From the NCBI RefSeq assembly GCF_001687585.2, contig NZ_CP016537.2, positions 3,072,001-3,136,000 of the forward strand: DNA of 64,000 nucleotides, read 5' to 3'. How positions within the stretch are numbered: the stretch's first letter is position 1; every line of letters starts with the position of its first letter. Source of the stretch: Planococcus halocryophilus. Its GTDB lineage: Bacteria; Bacillota; Bacilli; Bacillales_A; Planococcaceae. The translations under genes were made by a program, and so were the position numbers. The notes under the pieces are model-generated. The model ran no database searches, was not told where the DNA came from, and saw nothing but the letters and a program-made list of their open reading frames with translations. This document shows, piece by piece, positions 17,238-25,927 of the stretch.

Positions 17238-17423
17238 TTATTGCCAGTCAAGATCTTGGTAATCTTTTTGGTAAGGTCCGTTGTCTGTGACTTCTGAGTG
17301 ATAAAGCGCTTTTAACGCAAAGCCTTTTTCAAGCTCCATCTCATCCTTCAGCACTTTCAACCGTTTTTTCAATTCCGGATGATCACTGACCAATTGCTCC
17401 ATTTTGGATTTGTTGTATTTCAT
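17238..17423 (-). CDS. Small charged protein of unknown function
   Basis: 61 residues starting MKYNKSKMEQLVSDHPELKK and ending DYQDLDWQ, soluble, mostly helical and rich in Lys and Glu. I do not recognise a named family. The start at 17423 is well supported by AAAAGGAG nine bases upstream; a longer frame from GTG 17465 has no ribosome binding site. It follows the NCS2 permease and its terminator. Confidence 0.6.
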   Translation of the reverse strand: MKYNKSKMEQLVSDHPELKKRLKVLKDEMELEKGFALKALYHSEVTDNGPYQKDYQDLDWQ

Positions 17424-17473
17424 CTGTATCCGCTCCTTTTGAATCTTCTTGTCTTTATTGTACACTGCTGCAG

Positions 17474-17503
17474 AAAAAAACGCACTTGCTCAGCAAGTGC
17501 GTT
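17474..17503 (-). terminator. Terminator of the NCS2 permease gene
   Basis: AACGCACTTGCT and its complement, followed on the minus strand by TTTTTTT, 13 bases after the permease stop. Confidence 0.88.
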
Positions 17504-17515
17504 ACTGTGTATTAA

Positions 17516-18820
17516 TTATCCTAAATAATGAAAAATGAAATTCGCTAAGAACAAACTAGCAATGACATAGAGTGTCGGAGATACTTCGCGTCCTCTGCCG
17601 ACAGCAATTTTTAAAATCGGGTACATAATAAAACCAATCGCGATTCCATCGGCAATGCTGTACGTAAACGGTATTAACGCCACAATCAGCAAGGCCGGAA
17701 AGCTTTCGCTCATATCCTTCATATCAAGGTTTTTAATGTTTTGAAGCATCAAAAATCCGATGATGATCAAAATGGGCGCAATTGCACTATCTGGAATCAG
17801 TTTAATGACCGGAATGAAAAACGAAGCAATGAGAAATAACAGTCCTGCCGTAATCGACGTTAATCCCGTCCGACCGCCAGCTGTCATGCCTGCAGCACTT
17901 TCAACTGTGGCGACAGTTGGACTCGTACCGAAAATTCCAGACGCCATCGCAGACACAGATGTTGCCTGGAAAGCACGACTGAATTTCTCAGGACGCTCGA
18001 TAAACGCCACTTGCCCATGAACCAGTCCAATGTTTTCAAACACCAACACCATTGTCAGTGAAAATACCGCCACCCAAAATGTTGTGGACAAGATATTGCC
18101 AAAAGACAAAGCGCCAAATACTGCAAACGCTTCTGTCGCATTGATCGAAGACTCGTTCATGCTGCCAAAATCGATGAGTCCGAAAAATGCAGCAATGATG
18201 GTTCCAACGACAATGGTAATCAGGAAGTTCCCTGGCACATTGCGGATAAACAAAACTACCGCAATTATCACCGTCAGAACTGTCGCCAATACATGCGCAT
18301 CAGCAAGCGAACCGAGTGCCAAAATCGAACTCGTGCCACGCTCAACAATGCCGCCTTTTTCCAGACCGATCAGCATTAAGAACAAGCCCAGTCCGACAGT
18401 AATGGCTTCTTTCAGCGAATGCGGCACTGCAGCGCTCAGCATCTTTGCAAAACGCGTAAAGGCAACCGCTACAAAAATAACACCGGAAACAAATACAACC
18501 GCTAACGCTTCTTGCCAAGACAAGCCCATTGACTGGACCATCGTGTAAGAAAATAGCGCATTAATGCCCATACCTGGCACTAACAAAATCGGCGCATTGC
18601 CCCAAAAGCCCATGAGCAAACAGCCAAAAACCGCCGCCACAATCGTCGCAACAATTGCTGCTTCAAGCGGCATGCCTGCTTCCGACAAAATCAGCGCATT
18701 GACGGCTATAATATAGACCACCGTAAAAAAGCCGATTAAGCCCGCTGTCATTTCACGCTTAACTGTCGTGTCATTTTCCTGAAGACCGAAAAACCGATCC
18801 ATCCAATTAAACATAGTCAT
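17516..18820 (-). CDS. NCS2 family purine permease (guanine/hypoxanthine type)
   Basis: 434 residues with about 13 hydrophobic segments, AzgA-like subgroup of the nucleobase:cation symporters (PbuG/PbuO-like). The N-terminus MDRFFGLQENDTTVKREMTAGLIGFFTVVYIIAVNALIL is typical (key residues FFxL and TTVxREM), as are GMGINALFSY and the GTSPTVATVESAAGMTAGGRTG stretch that lines the substrate site. Likely imports guanine, hypoxanthine or adenine. I see no purine riboswitch in the leader; instead a sigma-A promoter with an inverted repeat over its -10 lies upstream. Confidence 0.9.
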   Translation of the reverse strand: MTMFNWMDRFFGLQENDTTVKREMTAGLIGFFTVVYIIAVNALILSEAGMPLEAAIVATIVAAVFGCLLMGFWGNAPILLVPGMGINALFSYTMVQSMGLSWQEALAVVFVSGVIFVAVAFTRFAKMLSAAVPHSLKEAITVGLGLFLMLIGLEKGGIVERGTSSILALGSLADAHVLATVLTVIIAVVLFIRNVPGNFLITIVVGTIIAAFFGLIDFGSMNESSINATEAFAVFGALSFGNILSTTFWVAVFSLTMVLVFENIGLVHGQVAFIERPEKFSRAFQATSVSAMASGIFGTSPTVATVESAAGMTAGGRTGLTSITAGLLFLIASFFIPVIKLIPDSAIAPILIIIGFLMLQNIKNLDMKDMSESFPALLIVALIPFTYSIADGIAIGFIMYPILKIAVGRGREVSPTLYVIASLFLANFIFHYLG

Positions 18821-18842
18821 AACCTTCTATTAAATTAGCCCT

Positions 18843-18915
18843 CTCCCTACCCGCTCTGCCTATCGAAATAGGTAAGCCAAGGTAGGAGTGTAATCTAAAA
18901 AGAAGGCGCTGTCAA
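18843..18915 (-). promoter_or_regulatory. Promoter of the NCS2 gene with overlapping inverted repeat
   Basis: On the minus strand TTGACA (18910-18915), 17 bases, TACACT (18887-18892). An inverted repeat with arms CTCCTACC and GGTAGGGAG (18843-18851 and 18881-18888) starts at the -10 and encloses a second hairpin, CCTAT-TTCG-ATAGG. It may be an operator or a leader RNA fold. Confidence 0.6.
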
Positions 18916-18944
18916 GATGGGGCTAGCTTGGTAGCGGATAGTCG

Positions 18945-19085
18945 CATTTTTGTGGCCGCGCGTATTTTCTTCGCATCGTGCGTATTTCTCGCGGGCCGCG
19001 CGTATTTCCCGGGAAACGTGCATAAGAAGACCCCGTTTGGTTTTGTCGCTTTTCGCTGGCGAAAAGCCGGTAATTGGGGTCTTGA
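18945..19085. repeat. GCGCGTATTT repeat cluster upstream of the NERD gene
   Basis: Three spaced GCGCGTATTT or GTGCGTATTT units about 20 bases apart, then AAGACCCC and a CGCTTTTCGC/GCGAAAAGC hairpin. The same order of parts occurs in the 278-bp units on the other side of the NERD gene. No open coding signal. Confidence 0.75.
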
Positions 19086-19094
19086 AAATAAGCT

Positions 19095-19122
19095 TTTGCA
19101 GGGCCGATGAGAATGCTATAAT
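19095..19122 (+). promoter_or_regulatory. Promoter of the NERD gene (extended -10)
   Basis: TTTGCA, 16 bases, TATAAT with TG one base before it (TGCTATAAT). The AAAGGAGG ribosome binding site follows 15 bases later. Confidence 0.65.
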
Positions 19123-19173
19123 TCTAGTAATTCACACAAAGGAGGAATTCATATAACAAAAAAAATTGGTTTA

Positions 19174-20103
19174 TTGTCACAAGCAGAAGCTTTGGCACTA
19201 TTGCTCACTAGGCTTAGCCCTCAACATCCACAGCGACAGTTTCTTGAGCAGCAACTCTCCTGGACGAACGCGGGCAAACGTGGCGAAGAACGTATCAAAA
19301 GAAAGTTCAACGAGTTTTACACGGAGGAAGATTTCCGTGTTTTATGGGATGTTAATTTGAAAATTGGTACTTGGTCGGTACAAATGGATGGACTTCTGCT
19401 TACTGAAAAAGGAGCAATTATCATCGAGTCCAAAAACATTAGTGGCCAACTGCATTTTGATGAAAAAACGGGTGAATTTTCTCGCGTTAATCTAGCAGGC
19501 GAACGAACCGTTATGGAAAACCCGAAAATCCAACTGAGGAAACACATTCGCTTCCTCACACATTATTTTAAAATGAAAAAAATTAATTTACCCGTGTCTG
19601 GAATGATCGTCTTTACCGCCAAAGATTGCGAATTCATTTCCAAACCGCATGACGTTTCTGTATGCAAAACCTATCAAATGATTGAATACCTGTTAAGAAT
19701 TCTACAGGCTTTCCCCCTTGAAGCCGAAAATCACAAACTGGCGAAAATCCATAAATTGATTTTGACCAATCAAACCCCTTATCAACAAACCCCTTTATGC
19801 GTCTATTATTTCATTGACCCCAAAGAATTGCAGTCCGGCGTATACTGTTCTTGCTGCCAATCGCTAGGCATGCGGCGACTAAACAAAAACTGGGTGTGCA
19901 AAAGTTGCGGTTTCCAGAATCCTTCAGCTCATCTTTTGGCAATCCAAGAATACTTCAGTTTTGTTGAAACCACTATTACCAATCAAAAACTTCGCGGATT
20001 TTGCGGATTTGAATCTAGATCCGTAGCTACGCGGATGTTAAGTCAGCTCGATTTAAATCGAGTGGGAGAATCAAAAGCTCGCTCTTATCACTTGCGCAAA
20101 TAA
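19174..20103 (+). CDS. NERD-domain protein with C-terminal zinc ribbon
   Basis: At least 309 residues. Residues 25-150 form a nuclease-related domain: GKRGEERIKRKF, then the restriction-like core VQMDGLLLTEKGAIIIESKN (D, later E-x-K), followed by NPKIQLRKHIRFL. Residues 225-255 hold two CxxC pairs (CSCC, CKSC) of a zinc ribbon. Such proteins may be nucleases or DNA-binding factors; no function is proven. The coordinate uses TTG 19174, the first ordinary start codon, but the AAAGGAGG at 19138-19145 is 28 bases away and better fits ATA at 19153, which would add seven residues (TKKIGLL after the start). Both sides of the gene carry GCGCGTATTT repeats. Confidence 0.8.
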   Translation: MSQAEALALLLTRLSPQHPQRQFLEQQLSWTNAGKRGEERIKRKFNEFYTEEDFRVLWDVNLKIGTWSVQMDGLLLTEKGAIIIESKNISGQLHFDEKTGEFSRVNLAGERTVMENPKIQLRKHIRFLTHYFKMKKINLPVSGMIVFTAKDCEFISKPHDVSVCKTYQMIEYLLRILQAFPLEAENHKLAKIHKLILTNQTPYQQTPLCVYYFIDPKELQSGVYCSCCQSLGMRRLNKNWVCKSCGFQNPSAHLLAIQEYFSFVETTITNQKLRGFCGFESRSVATRMLSQLDLNRVGESKARSYHLRK

Positions 20104-20106
20104 AAT

Positions 20107-20138
20107 GTTAGCCTCTCACTTGGGTGGGAGGCTTTTTT
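20107..20138 (+). terminator. Terminator of the NERD gene
   Basis: GCCTCTCAC-TTG-GGTGGGAGGC with G-T pairs, followed by TTTTTT, directly after the stop codon. Confidence 0.75.
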
Positions 20139-20139
20139 G

Positions 20140-20897
20140 CGTTTCGCAGACCGTACGCGCGTATTTTTTGCGGAACGCGCACAAGCGTCTCGCCACCACG
20201 CGGAAGTTTTTTCCTGCGCGCGTATACTCTCCCGGATCGCGCGTATTTCTCTAGAACCGTGCGCAAGCCTCCGCTCACCGCGCATATGCCGCCTTCAAGA
20301 CCCCTCACTCTCCCGACGCCAAAACCAAAAACACGAATGCCTCGCTTTTCGCGAGCGAAAAGCACTAAAATCCACACGTCGTCAGCAGTCGCTACGCTCC
20401 ATGTGGGGAGAAATTCTCGTTTCGAACACCGTACGCGCGTATTTTTTGCGGAACGCGCATAAGCGTCTCTCCACCGCGCGCAAGTTTTTTCCTGCGCGCG
20501 TATACTCTCCCGGATCGCGCGTATTTCTCTAGAACCGTGCGCAAGCCTCCGCTCACCGCGCATATGCCGCCTTCAAGACCCCTCACTCTCCCGACGCCAA
20601 AACCAAAAACACGAATGCCTCGCTTTTCGCGAGCGAAAAGCACTAAAATCCACACGTCGTCAGCAGTCGCTACGCTCCATGTGGGGAGAAATTCTCGTTT
20701 CAAACACCGTATGCGCGTATTTTTTGTGGAACGCGCACAAGCGTCTCTCCACCGCGCGCAAGTTTTTTCCTGCGTGCATATACTCTCCCGGACCGCGCGT
20801 ATTTCTCTAGAGCCGTGCATAAACCTCCTCTCACCGCGCATATGCCGCCTTCAAGACCCTTCACTCTCCCGACGCCAAAACAAAAAACACGAAAACC
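20140..20897. repeat. Tandem 278-bp repeat, about 2.7 copies
   Basis: GTACGCGCGTATTTTTTG-type starts lie at 20153, 20431 and 20709, exactly 278 bases apart; the first two units are nearly identical and the third stops after about 190 bases. Each unit contains seven sub-units of 20-21 bases that begin GCGCGTATTT, GCGCACAAGC, GTGCGCAAGC or GCGCATATG, then AAGACCCCTCACTCTCCC, a CGCTTTTCGCGAGCGAAAAGC palindrome and a GC-rich tail. Several long frames cross it but none has coding character. Confidence 0.93.
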
Positions 20898-20929
20898 TAA
20901 AAAAAAGACCTGCAATTTCTGCAGGTCTC
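20898..20929 (-). terminator. Terminator of the nucleoside transporter gene
   Basis: AGACCTGCA and TGCAGGTCT around a short loop, followed by an eight-T run on the minus strand. Confidence 0.88.
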
Positions 20930-20946
20930 ACATTATAGTTAATTTC

Positions 20947-22158
20947 TTAAACGAACATTCCCGCGATAGCTGCACTCAATAATGACGCGAGCATACCTGC
21001 TGCAACGGCACGAATACCGAGGCGTGCAATGTCAGGGCGACGTTTTGGCGCAATGGCACCAAGTCCACCAAGTAAAATAGCTAAAGAACTTAAGTTCGCG
21101 AATCCACAAAGTGCAAAGCTGATTACAATTACAGTTTTAGGAGACAGGTCTGCAATTTCAGGTGCGAACGCTGTATACGCTACAAATTCGTTCAGTACTA
21201 ATTTTTGTCCGATAAAGCTACCAGCTTGTACAGCTTCAGCCCACGGCACACCAATTGCCCATGCAAGTGGTGCGAAAACAACACCTAAAATGCTTTGGAT
21301 GGTCAAGCCACCGAAGCCGAACCAGTTGCCGATCCCACCGAGCATACCATTCAACAAAGCGATTAATGCGATAAATGCCAATAGCATCGCACCAACGTTT
21401 AATGCCAATTGAAGACCGTCAGATGCACCACGTGCTGCTGCATCGACAACGTTAACTGAAGTTTGATCTTTTTCCATAACGAAGTCTTTTTCTTCGACTT
21501 CTTCTGTTTCGGGGATCATCATTTTGGCCATGATTAAACCAGCTGGTGCAGCCATAAAGCTTGCAGCCAATAGGTATTCAAGCGGCACTCCAAGAAGAGC
21601 ATATCCTGCCAAAGTTGAACCAGCTACTGAAGCAAGTCCACCAGTCATAACTGCGAATAATTCCGACTTCGTCATACCCGCGATAAACGGACGAATAACA
21701 AGCGGTGCTTCTGTTTGTCCCACGAAAATATTCGCCGCTGCTGAAATCGACTCCGCTTTACTTGTTCCTAGAAGTTTTGATAAAGCTCCTCCAAGAATCT
21801 TAATAACAATTTGCATAAGGCCTAAGTAATACAGCACTGAAATTAAAGAAGAAAAGAAAATAATAACTGTCAATACTTGAAAAGCAAAGACAAATCCAAA
21901 GCCGCCTACATCAGCCGCTGGACCGAATAAGAAAGCAATACCTTCACCTGCATAATCGATTACATTCTGAACAAGATTCGATAGACCTAATAATATTTTT
22001 CTCCCGAATTCCCATTCCAATACCATAAATGCAAACGTAATTTGGATAGCTAATCCGCCGAGAATTGTCCGTGGCTTAATAGACTTCTTGCCGCTTGATA
22101 ACAGAAAGGCGATTCCCAGAACAACGAATACGCCAAAGATGCCCCACAATAAATTCAC
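20947..22158 (-). CDS. Concentrative nucleoside transporter (NupC family)
   Basis: 403 residues, CNT family, which couples nucleoside uptake to H+ or Na+. Typical stretches are the N-terminal gate [19 protein letters not shown], the [20 protein letters not shown] [31 protein letters not shown] and the substrate-site [10 protein letters not shown] and [21 protein letters not shown]. The start is GTG at 22158 with GAGGTG upstream. Monocistronic. Nucleoside specificity cannot be read from the sequence. Confidence 0.92.
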   Translation of the reverse strand: MNLLWGIFGVFVVLGIAFLLSSGKKSIKPRTILGGLAIQITFAFMVLEWEFGRKILLGLSNLVQNVIDYAGEGIAFLFGPAADVGGFGFVFAFQVLTVIIFFSSLISVLYYLGLMQIVIKILGGALSKLLGTSKAESISAAANIFVGQTEAPLVIRPFIAGMTKSELFAVMTGGLASVAGSTLAGYALLGVPLEYLLAASFMAAPAGLIMAKMMIPETEEVEEKDFVMEKDQTSVNVVDAAARGASDGLQLALNVGAMLLAFIALIALLNGMLGGIGNWFGFGGLTIQSILGVVFAPLAWAIGVPWAEAVQAGSFIGQKLVLNEFVAYTAFAPEIADLSPKTVIVISFALCGFANLSSLAILLGGLGAIAPKRRPDIARLGIRAVAAGMLASLLSAAIAGMFV

Positions 22159-22350
22159 AACTTCACCTCATTGATATATTTTTATCAGAAAATTAAGCAA
22201 ATAATTTGTTTAACTCCACTGTCGTCAGACATCTTACCAAATCTAAAACAAGATGTAAATGGTTATCGTGTGACGAAATGAGAACGCATTCATAAACACA
22301 ACTTTATACCTTCTAGGTTACTTCCGGAATCTCCTATCCTCTTCCATTAA

Positions 22351-22378
22351 AGGTTTTATTGTCCTGACAATAAAACCT
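22351..22378. repeat. Perfect 13-bp inverted repeat between the RND and NupC genes
   Basis: AGGTTTTATTGTC-CT-GACAATAAAACCT. It lacks a clear T-run after the stem and lies just beyond the RND terminator, about 190 bases before the nupC start; it could be a second terminator or an operator. Confidence 0.5.
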
Positions 22379-22383
22379 AAAAA

Positions 22384-22411
22384 TAAAAAAGCACAACCCG
22401 GAGGCTGCGCA
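22384..22411 (-). terminator. Terminator of the RND gene
   Basis: GCGCAGCC and GGGTTGTGC form a stem with TCC loop, followed by TTTTTTATTTTT on the minus strand. Confidence 0.8.
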
Positions 22412-22420
22412 ATTTAATTG

Positions 22421-25400
22421 TTATGCTGTGGCTTTATTTCTACGACGATTCATGCGATAAAATACTAAGTAAAGCGCTGGAATCATCACTAATGTAAACA
22501 AGCTTGAGAACGTCAGTCCTGCGATGATGGTAATGGCCAATGGTTCAAATAACGGATCCCCTGACAATGCAATTGGTACAAGGGCAATAATCGATGTAAT
22601 CGTTGTCAACAGAATGGGTTTGATTCGGGCATAGCCTGATTCGATAATGGCTTCCTTAATATCAAGCTCTCCTGATAGACGACGAACTTCTACAAAGTCG
22701 ATTAACACGACCGCATTTCGGACTACAATACCTGTTAGTGAAACAATTCCCATCACTCCTAGGAAGCTTAATGGTGTTTGCGTTAAGAACAAGCCAAGAA
22801 TAGCACCGGAAATACCTAAGTAAACAGCAATCAGTACTAAGAACGGCAAGCTGAACGATTTAAACTGGAATGCGATAACTAAATACACCAGTAAAATAAC
22901 AACTAAGAACAAAACACCAATTTCAGCAAAGAAAGCTTCTTGGTCAGAGTTTTCTCCACCCGTTGATAATTCATAGCCTTCTGACAATGATTCGCGCTCT
23001 GTATCAACGACATCTAACATTTTGTTTTCAAAGTCATCCACATCGCCAAATGCGCGAAGGGTAATTGAACGATCTCCTTCTTTATGCGGAACTTGCGCCA
23101 ATTTCGTCGTATCTTCTGCTGTTAACAGTTCATTCATCGGCACCAATGTCGGTGGTCCTTGTTCACTAAGTGCCGGAACTTCAAATTGAGACAAATCAAT
23201 TGGTTGCCCTTCATCAATTCCGGATTGCTTTAAGAACACTTGATACGGCATTTGACCTTCATAAATGGTGTATAGAGGCACCCCTTGTGTCAAAAGCTGA
23301 AGTTGATTCGTGACTAGACTGAGTGCAATTTTGTTTTCTTGTAATGCATCTTGGTTTGGTACATATTCAATTGCTGGAACCGGAGCTCCTAAATTATCCG
23401 TAACAATCGTTGCACCACTCGCAAGCATTTGCTCTTTTAATTGATCACGAATAGACGCTAATTCTTCGATATCTTCGCCTTTAATATCGACTGTAACTGG
23501 AGCTCCTACAGGTGGACCTTGAACAATCGTATCCAAGAAAATTTCAGCTTCCGGGAAACGCTCACGTAACTCGGGCTGCCATTTTTCGATAAAATCAGCG
23601 GACGTTGTTTGGTCACGGTCAATTCGGAATACTACTTGACCCGTATTGCCGCCTGTATTGTTCATTGAAGAGGCAAATAAGTTCGGTAAACCTTCGCCTG
23701 AGAAAATAGAAATTTCTGCGACATTGTCATCTTCAGACTCGACTTCCTCCGTTAAGTTAGTAAGAAATTCATCGGTATCTTCAATCGTTGTGCCTTCTGC
23801 AAGGCGGACGTTCATGGTCACTTCTTCACGGTCAGCTGCTGGGAAAAATTCAAACGGCGTAAAGATTGCGAGTGATAATAATCCCGTCGCTATTAACAAA
23901 CCGCCGCCTCCAACAATTATTGGGCGTTTTAATACACCACGTAAAACTTTATTGGAATAAAACAACGCAAGTTTCTCGAGTGGTTTTCCTAAAAACCCAG
24001 GAGCTTTTGATATTTTGTTTGCTTTACGTTTTGTTTTTAAATATTGCATCATTGGTACAAGTGTAATCGATAGTATCGTTGATGCGATAATCGTGGTGAT
24101 TAAAATACTTGGCAAGGCTTTGATAAAAGCCCCATTTCCACCGGACAGCAGCAATAATGGTGTAAATGTAACAACAATTGCTAAACTAGAAGCAATAATT
24201 GATGGATAAACTTCACGGACGCCAGTAATCGCGCCATTAAGTGCGGAATCTCCTAATTTATAACGTCGCTGAATATTGTCATTTACGACAATACTGTCAT
24301 CAACTAAAATCCCGATCGCAATAATAAGACCAATCACGGAAATTTGGTTTAAATCGACCCCCAACCACGGAATCGGAATCATCCCGATTAACACAGAAGC
24401 CAGTACCGTTAACGCAACCGCAAACGATCCAAATAACGTTAATCCTGCTGTTGTGACGATCAATACGGCAAGTACGGCAATTGCCAATGAAACGTACAAG
24501 CTATCAAAAATCTTATTGACACTTTCTGCTTGAGATACGTATTTTTCAGCTTGAACGCCCGCCGGCAATTCTGTTGTGAATTCTTCAATGATGTTAGACA
24601 CTTTTTTATCAACTGCAGGAACATCTTGTTCTGTCTGCAAAAAGACTGTGTATGAAATGGCATCTTCGCCTTCAAATGTCACAATATCTTTTGTTTGTTG
24701 ATCTACTATTTCAATCGTTGCAACATCTGCAAGTGGCACTGCAGCTGCACCGACTTGTAATTCTTTTAACCTCTCAATGCCTTGCCCTTGTTGAACAGTT
24801 AGGCTTATTTGTTCATTGCCATTATCGTGTGTACCAAGTGATAGCGGTTGATTGGCTTGTTGAAGCGATTGGAGCACTTCAAATGGCTGAAGTTGATTTG
24901 CTGCCAGCTCTTCACTATTCAGCTCGATTAGCACTTCTTGTGAATTCAACCCTTTAACCGTCGTTCCAGCAACGCCAGAAACGACCTCTACCTTTTTAGA
25001 TAAAGCTGACAAAGTTTCTTCCATATTTGCCAATTCTTCTTTATCTCCGTAAAACATATACGATACTAAAGGAGAAGTGAAGCTCAATTTTTCAACGGAT
25101 GGTTCTTGTGCGTTATCGGGGAACCCTGAGGCAGCACTACTTGCTTGTTGCTGGAGGCTCTTCACCAAATCATCCGAGTTTTCTCCATCTTCTATTTCTA
25201 ACGTAACAATAGAAGCAGAATTAGAAGAAATCGATTGCAAGGATGCAATGCCATCTACTTTTTGAATCCCACGCTCGAGTGGATTCGTAATAGAAGTTTC
25301 AACTTCTTCAGGTCCCGCACCTGGCAAAATAGTTGATATTAATACGAGACTTGACGGTGTTTCTGGAATTTCACGTTGTGGCAATGTAACAAAGACATAA

Positions 25401-25468
25401 GCTCCAACAATCGACAGAATTAAAATTAAAAATATGAATAACTTGCTACGATCTAATATGTATTTCAT
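22421..25468 (-). CDS. RND family efflux permease (SwrC/YerP-like)
   Basis: 1015 residues, inner part of a proton-driven RND exporter. Twelve hydrophobic segments in the usual 1+5/1+5 pattern with two large outer domains; TM4 carries the proton-relay pair in IAIGILVDDSIVVND, and the N-terminus ends ETPSSLVLISTILPGAGPEEVE-type porter sequence (key GAGPEEVE). As in other Gram-positive members there is no adaptor or outer-membrane gene beside it. The B. subtilis relative exports surfactin; substrate here unknown. Strong GGTGGAGGAGG upstream. Confidence 0.92.
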   Translation of the reverse strand: MKYILDRSKLFIFLILILSIVGAYVFVTLPQREIPETPSSLVLISTILPGAGPEEVETSITNPLERGIQKVDGIASLQSISSNSASIVTLEIEDGENSDDLVKSLQQQASSAASGFPDNAQEPSVEKLSFTSPLVSYMFYGDKEELANMEETLSALSKKVEVVSGVAGTTVKGLNSQEVLIELNSEELAANQLQPFEVLQSLQQANQPLSLGTHDNGNEQISLTVQQGQGIERLKELQVGAAAVPLADVATIEIVDQQTKDIVTFEGEDAISYTVFLQTEQDVPAVDKKVSNIIEEFTTELPAGVQAEKYVSQAESVNKIFDSLYVSLAIAVLAVLIVTTAGLTLFGSFAVALTVLASVLIGMIPIPWLGVDLNQISVIGLIIAIGILVDDSIVVNDNIQRRYKLGDSALNGAITGVREVYPSIIASSLAIVVTFTPLLLLSGGNGAFIKALPSILITTIIASTILSITLVPMMQYLKTKRKANKISKAPGFLGKPLEKLALFYSNKVLRGVLKRPIIVGGGGLLIATGLLSLAIFTPFEFFPAADREEVTMNVRLAEGTTIEDTDEFLTNLTEEVESEDDNVAEISIFSGEGLPNLFASSMNNTGGNTGQVVFRIDRDQTTSADFIEKWQPELRERFPEAEIFLDTIVQGPPVGAPVTVDIKGEDIEELASIRDQLKEQMLASGATIVTDNLGAPVPAIEYVPNQDALQENKIALSLVTNQLQLLTQGVPLYTIYEGQMPYQVFLKQSGIDEGQPIDLSQFEVPALSEQGPPTLVPMNELLTAEDTTKLAQVPHKEGDRSITLRAFGDVDDFENKMLDVVDTERESLSEGYELSTGGENSDQEAFFAEIGVLFLVVILLVYLVIAFQFKSFSLPFLVLIAVYLGISGAILGLFLTQTPLSFLGVMGIVSLTGIVVRNAVVLIDFVEVRRLSGELDIKEAIIESGYARIKPILLTTITSIIALVPIALSGDPLFEPLAITIIAGLTFSSLFTLVMIPALYLVFYRMNRRRNKATA

Positions 25469-25539
25469 TATTCCGCCTCCTCCACCTTTTGTATAATTAT
25501 TGTATAACTACAAAATTCAAAACACTAGTAAAAAGCTCG

Positions 25540-25571
25540 AAAAAAACCAGATGGATAATCCATCTGGTTTA
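25540..25571 (-). terminator. Terminator of the small membrane-protein gene
   Basis: GTAAACCAGATGG and CCATCTGGTTT with a short loop, then TTTTTTTC on the minus strand; the stop codon is part of the stem. Confidence 0.82.
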
Positions 25572-25814
25572 CAAGCTTGGCATCTGCTGCTGTTTCATCC
25601 AATATGCAGCGACAAATAACAACACCGGTAGCAAAATAGACATTCGGAACCAAATGCCTTCTCCACCCCAAAATATGAGTGCCATGGGGGGCAAAAGCGC
25701 AATTCCGCTCCAAGCTAGCGCTTTCCATGATCGTTTCCATAGACCGATAATCGCCAATATAATTGACCCAATCACCAGAGACCACAGCAAAATTCCAACC
25801 AAAAAAAAGCTCAC
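25569..25814 (-). CDS. Small membrane protein, function unknown
   Basis: 81 residues, three hydrophobic segments, ending WMKQQQMPSL. I do not recognise the family. GTG 25814 is chosen because GGAGG lies ten bases upstream (ACGGAGGCGCATTAAA); an ATG 63 bases earlier has no such site. Stands alone between RND and traB genes. Confidence 0.6.
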   Translation of the reverse strand: MSFFLVGILLWSLVIGSIILAIIGLWKRSWKALAWSGIALLPPMALIFWGGEGIWFRMSILLPVLLFVAAYWMKQQQMPSL

Positions 25815-25887
25815 TTTAATGCGCCTCCGTTCATCATCTTTCTTACTTAATCTATACCCGATTTTCAAAATAAACATACGTTACAAC

Positions 25888-25913
25888 AAAAAAAGACAGC
25901 CTCTTCGGCTGCC
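25888..25913 (-). terminator. Terminator of the TraB-family gene
   Basis: GGCAGCC-GAAGA-GGCTGTC followed by TTTTTTTG on the minus strand. Confidence 0.85.
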
Positions 25914-25927
25914 TTCTCAAGTAAATT

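Noticed and set aside
18821..18915. Purine riboswitch before the NCS2 permease
   Set aside because: The conserved purine-aptamer loops and three-way junction are absent.
20140..20897. CRISPR array
   Set aside because: Repeats are directly adjacent and the intervening parts are themselves repeated; there are no unique spacers and no cas genes.
20088..20938. Several long open frames on both strands across the 278-bp repeats (up to about 150 codons)
   Set aside because: They follow the repeat period, overlap one another in different frames, lack ribosome binding sites and have Arg/Ala/Ser-rich compositions that merely reflect the GC-rich repeat.
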